Assembly (NCBI RefSeq): GCF_014837155.1
Contig: NZ_JACYHA010000033.1
Coordinates: 1-33,125, forward strand
Length of the DNA: 33,125 nucleotides
Source: Litchfieldia stipae
Lineage (GTDB): Bacteria > Bacillota > Bacilli > Bacillales > Bacillaceae_L
Reading direction: 5' to 3'
The notes beneath the pieces are model-generated. The model made no database searches, was not told the origin of the DNA, and saw only the letters and a program-made list of their open reading frames with translations. A program made the position numbers and the translations under genes. Below, piece after piece: positions 1 through 7,769 of this stretch; positions within the stretch are counted from its first letter, which is position 1; each line of letters starts with the position of its first letter.

Positions 1-45
1 CATGACGACACCCACCTACTATTTATTAAATCAATTATAAATTAA

Positions 46-86
46 AAAAGAGAAAGATAGGAATAAAAACCTAAGTTTCTCTTTTA
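46..86. terminator. AT-rich hairpin, possible terminator of an upstream gene
   Basis: A ten-base stem (46-55 with 76-85) ends in a TTTCTCTTTT arm, with a smaller inner AGG/CCT pairing. It could end a gene lying to the left, since no ORF reads into the window from there. Because both arms are A- or T-rich it could work in either direction. Confidence 0.45.
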
Positions 87-91
87 TGAGG

Positions 92-203
92 ACTTTTTCA
101 GTGGCCTCAGCTTTAGCGACGAGGAGGCTCACCAGACACCCCACAGGACGCGGAGTGTATTCAGTCTGCGGGATTCTTAGCAACAATCTATAAGAAAATA
201 GTT
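92..203 (+). repeat. Intergenic palindromic repeat R1 (left-truncated copy)
   Basis: This is a copy of the GC-rich repeat also seen at R2-R7. It starts at the CAGTGGCCTCAG arm, runs through GACGAGGAGGCTCACC and GGACGCGGAGTGTATTC to CTGCGG, and keeps the right outer tail (AGCAACAAT...GAAAATAG). The left GCAG-CTGAATACAC arm is missing. R7 at the other end of the window is truncated at the same GGCCACTGAAAAA junction, in the opposite orientation. Confidence 0.8.
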
Positions 204-333
204 TTATATTTAATAGATAGCTAGATTCCTTGAATACATACTTACGAAACGTATCCAAGGAGAAAACCTACGGATTCATAGGGGACAAGCATCTTACACA
301 CAGAAGTAAAGATAGAAGGGAGACAGGAACAAC

Positions 334-1644
334 TTGAAACGGAGATTTCTCATTCTAAGCCTAGGTATCATCGTAACAGCAGGGAGTACAATCACTCCTA
401 CCATTCCAACGGTTTTCGCACAAGAAACAAATCGATCTCTTGAAAATCAAAAGAATGACATAGAAAATAAAAAGTCAGGTATTGAATCTGATATTGAAAC
501 GAAGAAAAGTGAGTTAGACAAAATCAAGCAGGAGCAAGAGGCGGTTAATCAGGATATTAAACGACTCGATTTAGCGGTTGCTGAAACAAGTGGTCAAATC
601 CGTGAAAAAGAAGCTCAAACGAAAGAAACAAAGGAAGAAATTGAGCGTTTAAAAGAAGAAATTGAGGTTGTAAAGGAGCGCATTGAAAAGCGTGATGCCT
701 TGCTCCAGGATCGCATGCGTTCCATTCAAGAAAATGGTGGGATGATCAGTTATATCGATGTATTACTAGGTGCACAAAGCTTTAGTGATTTTGTTAATCG
801 CGTAAGTGCTGTTTCTTCCTTTGTGCAAGCTGATCGTGACATCATTAAAGTTCATCAAGAGGACAAGCAGCTGTTAGAGGATACAGAAAAAGAAGTGAAC
901 AATCAGCTTGTTCAGCTTGAAGAGCAGCTACAGCAGCTTGAGGGGATGAAAAAACAGCTTAATTCCCAAATCAGTGAAAAGAATGAAATCATGTCTAAGT
1001 TAAAAACAGAAGAAGAACATATGCATGATGATCTTGCTACATTAGAGGATGAAGCTGGCCTTTTAGCGGCGCAAGAACGAGCGATTCAACAAGCGATTGA
1101 AGAGTGGAATCGTAAGCAAAAAGAAATCGAAGCAGAACGTAAGCGTCAAGAAGAAGAACGCAAACGTCAGCAAGAATCTGGAAATACATCTGGATCAAAT
1201 TCGGGTTCTAATGTTTCAACAACTCCAGCACCTGCTGTAACAAGTGGTAACTTTATGAGACCAACAACAGGTCGAGTTTCGTCTAATTATGGCGGTAGAT
1301 GGGGTACACTTCATGCCGGTATTGATATTGCCAATGCAGCTCCAAATGTACCAGTTGTGGCAGCAGCAGATGGGGTTGTCTTCCGTTCTTATTATTCAGC
1401 AAGTTACGGAAATGTTGTGTTTATCACACATAATATTGATGGCAAAGTCTACACGACTGTTTATGCCCATTTAGAAAGCCGTTCAGTTGGTGAAGGGCAA
1501 TATGTTGGTAAAGGTGCAATGGTTGGCTATATGGGGAACACTGGACAATCATTTGGTAAGCATCTACACTTTGAATTGCATGTTGGACCATGGAATGCTT
1601 CAAAATCAAATTCAGTCGATCCACGAAACTATATAAACTTTTAA
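334..1644 (+). CDS. Secreted coiled-coil M23 peptidase (EnvC/PcsB-like murein hydrolase or activator)
   Basis: This 436-residue protein starts at TTG 334, with a GAAGGGAGA ribosome binding site about 12 bases upstream. A signal peptide (about 1-30) ends at VFA-QE. Residues about 31-285 are a long Lys/Glu/Gln-rich coiled coil, followed by a Ser/Asn/Thr-rich linker. The C-terminal 130 residues are an M23 (lysostaphin-type) domain with HAGID and HLHFE, which supply the usual zinc ligands, so the fold looks catalytically complete. The layout matches EnvC/PcsB/CwlO-like proteins, which in related bacteria work with the FtsEX transporter at sites of wall cleavage. In several bacilli such a gene sits between ftsEX and ctpB. 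ctpB follows here, but ftsEX, if present, lies outside the window, so the FtsEX link is inference. A terminator follows, so it is probably not co-transcribed with the next gene. Confidence 0.9.
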   Translation: MKRRFLILSLGIIVTAGSTITPTIPTVFAQETNRSLENQKNDIENKKSGIESDIETKKSELDKIKQEQEAVNQDIKRLDLAVAETSGQIREKEAQTKETKEEIERLKEEIEVVKERIEKRDALLQDRMRSIQENGGMISYIDVLLGAQSFSDFVNRVSAVSSFVQADRDIIKVHQEDKQLLEDTEKEVNNQLVQLEEQLQQLEGMKKQLNSQISEKNEIMSKLKTEEEHMHDDLATLEDEAGLLAAQERAIQQAIEEWNRKQKEIEAERKRQEEERKRQQESGNTSGSNSGSNVSTTPAPAVTSGNFMRPTTGRVSSNYGGRWGTLHAGIDIANAAPNVPVVAAADGVVFRSYYSASYGNVVFITHNIDGKVYTTVYAHLESRSVGEGQYVGKGAMVGYMGNTGQSFGKHLHFELHVGPWNASKSNSVDPRNYINF

Positions 1645-1653
1645 ATAAGCACG

Positions 1654-1690
1654 AAAGGCAAATCCTAAATCTTTGGATTTGCCTTTTTCT
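1654..1690 (+). terminator. Intrinsic terminator after the M23 gene
   Basis: A perfect 12-base stem (1654-1665 AAAGGCAAATCC with 1675-1686) has a nine-base loop and ends in a T-rich tract, 10 bases after the stop codon. Confidence 0.9.
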
Positions 1691-1759
1691 ATGCATGGAA
1701 TTCAATGTTAAAGTCAAACTAAGGGAGTAGTTGAAATTCATGGAAGGGAGGTTAGAGAG

Positions 1760-2383
1760 ATGAGGAAGATCTTAGTTCTTACGTTGGCAATCATGTTTGC
1801 CTTACCTGTTGTATCCCAGCCATATGCGCAAATTAAGACATTTAAAGAACCACCATTTGAGTTCTATAAGGTGTCCCAAGGGGATACATTTTGGTACATA
1901 GCTCAGCGCTACGGATTGGATTATCGACGTTTAATGGAATTGAATCCAAACGTTGTACCAACGAACATGCATGTAGGCGAGATTATCCGTCTGAAGCCAA
2001 CGGCCACATCGCCAAGCTCATTTGAGGAGCAAGTGGTACAGCTGGTTAACCAAGAACGTGCAAAAGCAGGGTTAAAGCCATTAACTCACCGAGCTGATAT
2101 CAAAAATGTTGCTTATAAAAAAGCTCAAGACATGATTAATTCGAATTACTTCTCGCATACGAGTCCGAATTATGGATCGCCATTCCAAATGTTAAAGACG
2201 TTTGGAGTTAGCTATCGTACGGCAGGAGAGAATATTGCCAAGGGTCAAAAAACACCTCAAGAGGTCATGAATGCGTGGATGAATTCACCAGGGCATCGAG
2301 CAAATATTTTGAAGCCTGAATATGACTCAATTGGGGTAGGGTTCTATCATAGTGCATGGGTTCAAATGTTTGTGGGAAGTTAA
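1760..2383 (+). CDS. Secreted LysM and CAP/SCP-domain protein (YkwD/SafA-like)
   Basis: This 207-residue protein starts at ATG 1760 behind GGGAGGT. A signal peptide spans about 1-23 (PVVSQPYA). A LysM peptidoglycan-binding domain covers about 36-78 (YKVSQGDTFWYIAQRYGL, then VGEIIRLKP). A CAP/SCP domain covers about 86-207, with the family motifs VNQERAKAGLKPL, NYFSHTSP, GENIAKG and WMNSPGHRANIL. LysM anchors proteins to the wall or the spore cortex, and CAP domains of this bacterial class (YkwD) are common in spore-formers but have no settled enzymatic role. The CAP domain stops soon after the WVQMFV strand, which is normal for YkwD. The gene stands alone between two terminators. Confidence 0.9.
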   Translation: MRKILVLTLAIMFALPVVSQPYAQIKTFKEPPFEFYKVSQGDTFWYIAQRYGLDYRRLMELNPNVVPTNMHVGEIIRLKPTATSPSSFEEQVVQLVNQERAKAGLKPLTHRADIKNVAYKKAQDMINSNYFSHTSPNYGSPFQMLKTFGVSYRTAGENIAKGQKTPQEVMNAWMNSPGHRANILKPEYDSIGVGFYHSAWVQMFVGS

Positions 2384-2414
2384 TGTTGTAGAGTATGAAA
2401 GGAGTTGTCCCGTC

Positions 2415-2443
2415 AAGCTGTGATGTCGGACAGCTTCTTTTTA
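2415..2443 (+). terminator. Intrinsic terminator after the LysM-CAP gene
   Basis: AAGCTGT (2415-2421) pairs with ACAGCTT (2430-2436) across an eight-base loop, and a CTTTTTT tract follows. Confidence 0.75.
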
Positions 2444-2545
2444 GGCAAAAAAAAGAAGCATATCGCTTGATGTAAAAGGAAATTGCTATGAAAGAAAAAA
2501 TAAAAATATAGTTCTATTACTATTTAAAGGTTGATTAACCTTATT

Positions 2546-2689
2546 TTATGATAGTACTAGCTCTTTTTCATGGACTAAAATCACGTTAACGTAAGTTGAA
2601 ATCTCTTTTAATTCACAATAGCCACTTTCATACACATGGAAAATTTGAAATGTCTTGTCATTATAAATAACCTTTGTTCCTTTTTTCAT
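2546..2689 (-). CDS. Small hypothetical protein, 47 residues
   Basis: An open frame on the minus strand runs from ATG (2687-2689) to TAA (2546-2548). A strong ribosome binding site, GGAGGC, lies seven bases upstream of the start (CGGAGGCAAAAAAGATG on the coding strand). The product begins MKKGTKVIYNDKTFQIFHVY and continues with alternating hydrophobic and polar residues (GYCELKEIS, VNVILVHEKELVLS). This suggests a small all-beta protein. It has no signal peptide or membrane segment. I do not recognise the family. After the stop, a small stem (AAGGTT/AACCTT) lies at 2527-2542, but no T-run follows it. The strong ribosome binding site and clean frame are the evidence that it is real. Its length is the main reason for doubt. 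Confidence 0.65.
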   Translation of the reverse strand: MKKGTKVIYNDKTFQIFHVYESGYCELKEISTYVNVILVHEKELVLS

Positions 2690-2830
2690 CTTTTTTGCCT
2701 CCGTATTCGTACGCGAATTTTTAGACTTTGACGATGAACATTGGTACCTTGTAAGTAAGCTGTTCTAAGTTGTTGACATTTACTCTTACATCCATCTTAA
2801 CTAGAGAGTATTAATTTCAGTAGCATTCTA

Positions 2831-2849
2831 TGTTAATTTTATATTAACA
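2831..2849. promoter_or_regulatory. 7-5-7 inverted repeat in the 2690-3195 intergenic region
   Basis: TGTTAAT (2831-2837) and ATTAACA (2843-2849) form a perfect inverted repeat around TTTAT. It lies between the small minus-strand gene and ctpB. It could be an operator for either gene, or simply AT-rich chance. The rest of 2690-3039 holds no gene that I can support. Confidence 0.3.
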
Positions 2850-3039
2850 CCAGATTTCTGAAAAATCAAATATTATCGAAAAGTTGAAACTATAGTCCTA
2901 AGGATATGACATGTTTTAACAAAATTAATCAAAAATTGCTGTGCAATTTAAGAAGAATGTCATTTGGTGTCGCCTCAGTCCATTGCTAATCTACTGCATA
3001 TGTTAGTTGAATATGGTAAGATGAGAGAAAGATATTTCC

Positions 3040-3067
3040 TTTACATTAATGAAGGATATTCTATAAT
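3040..3067 (+). promoter_or_regulatory. SigA-type promoter for ctpB
   Basis: TTTACA (3040-3045) and a perfect TATAAT (3062-3067) are separated by 16 bases. Transcription would start near 3074 and give a leader of roughly 140 bases before the ctpB TTG start. Confidence 0.65.
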
Positions 3068-3125
3068 GAAAGAATAAATAGTTTTTTTACATAATCGGTA
3101 CAAGCAATTCATATAGTTATATCAG

Positions 3126-3157
3126 AGGCATCGCACAATGCTGTGTGGTGCCTTTTC
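3126..3157 (+). terminator. Terminator-like hairpin inside the ctpB leader (possible attenuator)
   Basis: AGGCATCGCACA (3126-3137) pairs with TGTGTGGTGCCT (3142-3153) over 12 positions, counting two G-T wobbles, across the four-base loop ATGC. A short TTTT tract follows. It lies downstream of the putative ctpB promoter and upstream of the gene, so it could attenuate ctpB. Otherwise it may end some unseen upstream transcript. Confidence 0.5.
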
Positions 3158-3213
3158 ATTACAAAGTGTCTGTGGTGGACATGAGTGGGCAATAGATGAG
3201 GAGGCTGAATAGA

Positions 3214-4665
3214 TTGAGTCGAAAGTTAGTAGCACTATACATGGCATTATCCTTATTATTAGGAGCATCAGGGACATTCTTGGGGATGCAGTTCCTAGAC
3301 AATGATCAACAAACTAGTGATAGTGGCCTTATACCTAATGGGAACACAAATATAACGGATGAAAGCTCGATTGAACATTTTGACAAAATTCAGAACGCCT
3401 ATGAACTTATCCAAGGGCGATATGTGGAAGAAGTGGAAGATGAGCAACTGATCGAGGGTGCCATTAAAGGTATGATGGATACGCTTGGCGATCCTTACTC
3501 TGTCTATATGGATAAAGACACAGCGACACAATTTACCGAATCACTTGATTCAAGCTTTGAAGGAATCGGTGCAGAGGTGAGCATGGTTGAAGGAAAAGTG
3601 ACAATTGTGGCCCCATTTAAAGATTCACCTGCAGAAAAAGCGGGATTAAAGCCAAATGATCAGATTATAAAGATAGATGGAGAATCAATAGAGGGTCTTG
3701 ATTTATATGAAGCCGTTCTGAAGATTCGTGGTGAAAAAGGAACGACGGTTAAATTGGATGTTATGCGACCAGGTGTAAATAATGTCATGAATATTGATGT
3801 CGTTCGAGATGAAATACCAATTGAAACCGTATATTCTTCAGTGAAAGAATATGATGGTAAAAAAGTAGGGTATATTGAAATCACCTCTTTTGCAGAAAAT
3901 ACAGCTGCAGATTTCAAAACTCAGCTTGATGAATTAGAACAAGGTGGAATTGACGGGCTGATCCTAGATGTACGTGGAAATCCAGGGGGATTATTGGATA
4001 GCGTCGAACAGATTCTGAAGGAACTCGTCACGAAGGAAAAACCATATGTTCAGATTGAACAACGAGATGGCAATAAACAACGCTTCTTCTCAAATCTTGA
4101 GCAAAAGAAGGATTATCCAATTACAGTACTTATCAATGAAGGAAGTGCTTCTGCGTCAGAAATTCTTGCTGGTGCTTTGAAGGAAGCTGGTGGGTATGAG
4201 ATTGTTGGTGATACCTCATTCGGTAAGGGAACAGTTCAACAAGCGGTACCAATGCAGGATGGAAGTAATATTAAACTAACGATGTACAAGTGGTTAACTC
4301 CTGATGGAAATTGGATTCATGAAAAAGGCGTCGAGCCAACCATTCCGGCGAAACAGCCTGATTATTTCTATAGTAATCCAATCCAAGTCGAAGAAGAGCT
4401 TGTTGTTGATATGAATAATGAGAAAGTAAAAAATGCACAGCTCATGTTGAAAGGTTTAGGATTTGAACCGGGTAGAGAAGATGGCTACTTTAGCGCCGAA
4501 ACTGAAACAGCGGTCAAAGCATTCCAAGAAGCTAACGACTTACAGGCAACTGGAAAAATCGACGCTGAAACAGCAGCTAAAATCGAAAGTGAAATCCTAA
4601 ATCATATCCGTGATGAGAATAATGACCTGCAATTAAAAACAGCGATTAAGATTTTATTTCAATAA
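3214..4665 (+). CDS. ctpB: C-terminal processing serine protease CtpB
   Basis: CtpB is an exported PDZ protease of the S41 family. In Bacillus subtilis it cleaves SpoIVFA and so helps activate pro-sigma-K processing during sporulation. The order here is an N-terminal membrane anchor/signal (VALYMALSLLLGASG), a tail-specific protease N-terminal helical segment (DPYSVYMDKDTATQF), a PDZ domain (GIGAEV to about RPGV), the catalytic core with GSASASEILAGAL (nucleophile Ser) and SFGKGTVQQ (general-base Lys), and a C-terminal peptidoglycan-binding repeat (MLKGLGFEPGREDGYFS). The frame is open from ATG 3196. I prefer TTG 3214, giving 483 residues, because the only good ribosome binding site, AGGAGG, is at 3199-3204, nine bases before it and inside the longer frame. 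minJ follows, as in Bacillus. Confidence 0.95.
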   Translation: MSRKLVALYMALSLLLGASGTFLGMQFLDNDQQTSDSGLIPNGNTNITDESSIEHFDKIQNAYELIQGRYVEEVEDEQLIEGAIKGMMDTLGDPYSVYMDKDTATQFTESLDSSFEGIGAEVSMVEGKVTIVAPFKDSPAEKAGLKPNDQIIKIDGESIEGLDLYEAVLKIRGEKGTTVKLDVMRPGVNNVMNIDVVRDEIPIETVYSSVKEYDGKKVGYIEITSFAENTAADFKTQLDELEQGGIDGLILDVRGNPGGLLDSVEQILKELVTKEKPYVQIEQRDGNKQRFFSNLEQKKDYPITVLINEGSASASEILAGALKEAGGYEIVGDTSFGKGTVQQAVPMQDGSNIKLTMYKWLTPDGNWIHEKGVEPTIPAKQPDYFYSNPIQVEEELVVDMNNEKVKNAQLMLKGLGFEPGREDGYFSAETETAVKAFQEANDLQATGKIDAETAAKIESEILNHIRDENNDLQLKTAIKILFQ

Positions 4666-4675
4666 ATAACCAAAG

Positions 4676-4720
4676 CCTGTCACTTCACTCCTACATTGGG
4701 AACGAGGTGACAGGTTTTTT
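4676..4720 (+). terminator. Intrinsic terminator after ctpB
   Basis: CCTGTCACTTC (4676-4686) pairs with GAGGTGACAGG (4704-4714), and TTTTTT follows. Confidence 0.9.
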
Positions 4721-4729
4721 AATTACTAA

Positions 4730-4850
4730 GCAGTCTGAATACACGTAGACTCCTGCGGGATGCGTGGCCAAAGTGAGACCCCACAGGAGCACAAGCGACG
4801 AGGAGGCTCACCAGACACCCCAAAGGACGCGGAGTGTATTCAGACTGCGG
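4730..4850 (+). repeat. Intergenic palindromic repeat R2
   Basis: GCAGTCTGAATACAC at the left and GTGTATTCAGACTGC at the right form a long terminal inverted repeat. The interior carries GTGGCCAAAGTGAGACCCC, GACGAGGAGGCTCACC and GGACGCGGA, which are shared with R1 and R3. It begins ten bases after the ctpB terminator. The outer tails seen in R4 and R5 are not evident here. Confidence 0.85.
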
Positions 4851-4914
4851 ACTACATAAATAGACCTCATTTATTAATTTCCAAAAAAATCTAATTAGTC
4901 ATTTGTTCATAGTT

Positions 4915-4944
4915 TTGGTAAAATAAAGATTAATAGAATAGAAT
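4915..4944 (+). promoter_or_regulatory. Possible SigA promoter for minJ
   Basis: TTGGTA (4915-4920) and TAGAAT (4939-4944) are 18 bases apart, about 40 bases before the minJ start. An overlapping second TAGAAT sits at 4934-4939. A terminator and repeat R2 separate minJ from ctpB, so a separate promoter is expected. Confidence 0.4.
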
Positions 4945-4982
4945 CGTTTACATGTGTTTTCGAGGATAGGGTGGTGAGTAGC

Positions 4983-6176
4983 TTGGTTATTGAGTGGCTA
5001 GTTGAAATAGTAAAAGGGATTGGACGTTTTTTCCTTCATCCATTACTGTATTATTTTATGTTTATGTCCCTTCTAATGGGATACATAAGAATTAAGCGGG
5101 AACGCTTTGATTTTCATGGAAGAATCTATGATATCTTTCACGAGTTTAAGAGTTTACTGACAGGTGGATTAGTCCTGAGTCTTATTTTTTCAGTGATGAT
5201 GGTAGGCGCGGGGCTTGCGATTCCATTCGGTAGCATTGTGCTCATTGCTGTTTTCACCATTTTACTAGGAGCTATAGGTAGAGTCCGATTTCTCATCCCA
5301 TCATATGTCATTGGCTTATCCTTCTTTGGGATGATCTTATTATCGCAAATAGAGGGGCAATCAGGGTGGATCGGACAAATATTCACCGATTTACAAGAAA
5401 CGAGCCTACCAGCTGTATCAATGCTTGTTAGTTTATTGCTAATTGTTGAAGGGATCTTGATTGTAAAAAAAGGACATGTCGGAACCTCACCACGTTTAAT
5501 TAATAGTAAGCGGGGACTTAAGGTCGGGTCCCATGTGTCAGACAAGCTCTGGCTGGTTCCGCTTTTCTTACTTATACCTGGAGAAGGCATTGCGGTATTC
5601 TTCGAGTGGTGGCCAGTCTTCACGATGGGTGGAGAAGCGTATTCGTTCTTCCTCGTTCCATTTGGAGTGGGTTATTCTCAAAGCTATAAAGGAATGCTAC
5701 CAAAAGAGGGCGCTCATTTTATTGGAAAACGAACGATTGCGCTAGGTGTCTTTTTAACAGCCGTATCGGTCGCAAGCGTGTGGTATCCTGTAGTGGCCAT
5801 CATGGCAGTGGCTTTTGCGATGATCGCTAGAGAAGTCATTAATTTCCAATATAAAATCATGGACGACACAAAGCCATTTCTATATTCAAAGCAAAATGAC
5901 GGGATCTTCATTCTTGGGATCATCCCTCACTCACCAGCTGCAAAAATGGGCTTGCAAATCGGAGAAGTGATCACAAAGGTTAATGGGCTAAAAGTGAGCA
6001 ACGAAAAAGACTTTTATCAAAGCATCCAGAAAAACAGTGCGTTTTGTAAGCTTGAGGTAAAAGGCTTAAATGGTGAAATTAACTTTGCCCAAGCCGCACT
6101 ATATGAAGGTCAGCACCATGAATTAGGCATCCTCTTTGTTCCTGAAGAGAAGGACTGGAGTAATGAAGCGGTGTAA
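4983..6176 (+). CDS. minJ: Cell-division topology protein MinJ (PDZ domain)
   Basis: MinJ is the membrane bridge between DivIVA and MinCD in Bacillus and restricts division to mid-cell. The N-terminal half holds about seven or eight hydrophobic membrane segments, beginning near FFLHPLLYYFMFMSLLMG. After KIMDDTKPF comes a cytoplasmic PDZ domain (GIFILGIIPHSPAAKMGLQI, then GEVITKVNGLKV). The gene directly follows ctpB, the Bacillus order. The frame opens at GTG 4971, but I place the start at TTG 4983 because GGTGGTGA (4970-4977), one mismatch from an ideal ribosome binding site, is five bases before it. This gives 397 residues. GTG 4971 or 4974 would add three or four residues. Confidence 0.9.
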   Translation: MVIEWLVEIVKGIGRFFLHPLLYYFMFMSLLMGYIRIKRERFDFHGRIYDIFHEFKSLLTGGLVLSLIFSVMMVGAGLAIPFGSIVLIAVFTILLGAIGRVRFLIPSYVIGLSFFGMILLSQIEGQSGWIGQIFTDLQETSLPAVSMLVSLLLIVEGILIVKKGHVGTSPRLINSKRGLKVGSHVSDKLWLVPLFLLIPGEGIAVFFEWWPVFTMGGEAYSFFLVPFGVGYSQSYKGMLPKEGAHFIGKRTIALGVFLTAVSVASVWYPVVAIMAVAFAMIAREVINFQYKIMDDTKPFLYSKQNDGIFILGIIPHSPAAKMGLQIGEVITKVNGLKVSNEKDFYQSIQKNSAFCKLEVKGLNGEINFAQAALYEGQHHELGILFVPEEKDWSNEAV

Positions 6177-6193
6177 ATGCCAATTAGTATGAA

Positions 6194-6223
6194 GAGAGAC
6201 CTTGTTTAGGGTCTCTCATTTTT
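6194..6223 (+). terminator. Intrinsic terminator between minJ and yndG
   Basis: GAGAGACC (6194-6201) pairs with GGTCTCTC (6209-6216), and ATTTTTATT follows. It ends only about six bases before the yndG ribosome binding site, so it may either stop minJ transcripts or sit in the yndG leader. Confidence 0.85.
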
Positions 6224-6243
6224 ATTATAGGAGGTGCTTTCTT

Positions 6244-7161
6244 ATGAAAAATAAACCTATTTATGTGGAACTACCAATTAAGTCATCAATCGATGAAGTG
6301 TGGAGCCGGACTCAAGAGCCCAAATTGCATGAGCAATGGGATTTGCGATTTTCATCGATTGAGTATTTACCGAAAAAATCAGAGGATGAGCCACAGTCTT
6401 TTTTATATGAAACGAAAATAGGCTTTGGGGTTAAGGTAGCTGGTTGGGGGAAGAGTGTCGGTACAGCAAATAAAAAAGATGGTTCTAAAACGTCCTCTCT
6501 TCATTTTGGTACTGATCAAAAAATCTCCCCTATTCGTGAAGGTAAGGGATATTGGAGATACATCCCTAAAGGAGATGAAATCATTTTTCTTACTCAATAT
6601 GATTATCAAGTACGTTATGGGTTCATTGGACGAATCCTTGACTTCTTTTTTCGTCCGATGATGGGGTGGGCCACAGCGCTAAGCTTTGATGTGCTGAAAC
6701 GCTGGATAGAAATAGGAGAATCACCTCGAGCACAGTATGTACGGTTCTTTATGACTAGTTTACTATCGGTCTTCTTTTTTCTTATTTGGTTTTATCAGGG
6801 ATTGGTTCCAAAGCTCATGGCTAAGCATTCTGACGAAGTAGCTATGCTTTCAAATCTTACTTCTTTAGACGAGTCTCTGGCTTTGATAACGGTGGGAATC
6901 ATTGGTGTGCTTGAAATGTTATTTGGTTTTGTATGGTTGTTTTATCGTAAAAAGAGACACTTATTTGCTATCCAAATGATCGTTTTCCCGATATTAACGG
7001 TTATGGCGCTGATTGCTAGTCCTACAATCGCAGTGCATCCTTTTAATCCGATTACCTTTAATGCTAGTCTGTGGGTACTTTCTATCATTGGATACATATT
7101 AGCGGCTGATGTACCAACGGCGGCAAGCTGTAAGCGATCGAGGAAGGGGGAGTCAGTGTGA
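6244..7161 (+). CDS. yndG: YndG-like SRPBCC plus DoxX-like membrane protein
   Basis: This 305-residue protein starts at ATG 6244 behind AGGAGGTG (6230-6237). The frame is open from TTG 6202, but that codon lies inside the terminator hairpin, so I reject it. Residues about 1-150 look like a START/SRPBCC ligand-binding fold (EVWSRTQEPKLHEQWDLRF near the N terminus). Residues about 160-300 hold four membrane helices of the DoxX-like type (FFMTSLLSVFFFLIWFYQGL first). Gene order and family match B. subtilis yndG-yndH-yndJ. The function is not established. yndH overlaps its end by four bases (GTGA), so the two are translationally coupled. Confidence 0.8.
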   Translation: MKNKPIYVELPIKSSIDEVWSRTQEPKLHEQWDLRFSSIEYLPKKSEDEPQSFLYETKIGFGVKVAGWGKSVGTANKKDGSKTSSLHFGTDQKISPIREGKGYWRYIPKGDEIIFLTQYDYQVRYGFIGRILDFFFRPMMGWATALSFDVLKRWIEIGESPRAQYVRFFMTSLLSVFFFLIWFYQGLVPKLMAKHSDEVAMLSNLTSLDESLALITVGIIGVLEMLFGFVWLFYRKKRHLFAIQMIVFPILTVMALIASPTIAVHPFNPITFNASLWVLSIIGYILAADVPTAASCKRSRKGESV

Positions 7162-7769
7162 CCATTTATCAGGAGCTATTAGGGGAAGGTTTTTATCGGT
7201 TGCATCCGAAGTTGCAAGAGCGTTATACGCTTCCAATTGGCGAATCTTTTCTTGGAGAAGGAACGATGACACAAATTGAATCTGGTCCCGCTCTGTTGAT
7301 GCCATTATTCAAGTTAGCCACTAGATGGAAATTTCTTTTTCCTGAAAGTGGGGCTGATATTCCTTTTACGATTAAAAATAGCTGTCGTGCATTACCAACC
7401 GGTGAAGCGGAGATTTATTGGGAGCGTTCGTTTTATTTTGATAAGGTGACACGTCATTTTAATGCGTTCATGACCATTGATGAGGAGCGGAAGGTTGTAA
7501 AGGATTATTTAGGAGAGCCGAGCTTATTTTACTCTGATTTAGCATTTACAGTGACAGCCGGAGGAGGGATGACAATCGGCTCTGGTATGCAGAGAATGTT
7601 GATCGGTAAATGGGAGATTCCCATTCCTCGTTTGTTAGAAGGGGTCGTGACTGTGGAGGAAGGGTATGACGAAGGTCGTGAGGTATTTACGATTCGAGTG
7701 GATATTCGAAACCGTATCGTAGGAAGGTTGATGACGTATGAAGGTGAATTTAAAGAAACATCTGTTTAG
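7158..7769 (+). CDS. yndH: YndH-like DUF4166 protein
   Basis: This is a 203-residue soluble protein with no signal peptide or membrane helix. It starts at GTG 7158, overlapping the yndG stop, with AAGGGGGA just upstream. It has the features of DUF4166 proteins: MTIYQELLGEGFYRLHPKLQ at the start, a central Gly-rich GGGMTIGSGMQR, and many beta-strand-like segments. The DUF4166 name rests on recalled family resemblance and on its place between yndG and yndJ. A role in lipid or envelope handling is only suggested by the membrane neighbours. Its last 32 bases overlap the start of yndJ. Confidence 0.8.
   Translation: MTIYQELLGEGFYRLHPKLQERYTLPIGESFLGEGTMTQIESGPALLMPLFKLATRWKFLFPESGADIPFTIKNSCRALPTGEAEIYWERSFYFDKVTRHFNAFMTIDEERKVVKDYLGEPSLFYSDLAFTVTAGGGMTIGSGMQRMLIGKWEIPIPRLLEGVVTVEEGYDEGREVFTIRVDIRNRIVGRLMTYEGEFKETSV

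Noticed and set aside
6202-6243. N-terminal extension of yndG from TTG 6202
   Set aside because: It lies inside the terminator hairpin, and a strong ribosome binding site serves ATG 6244.
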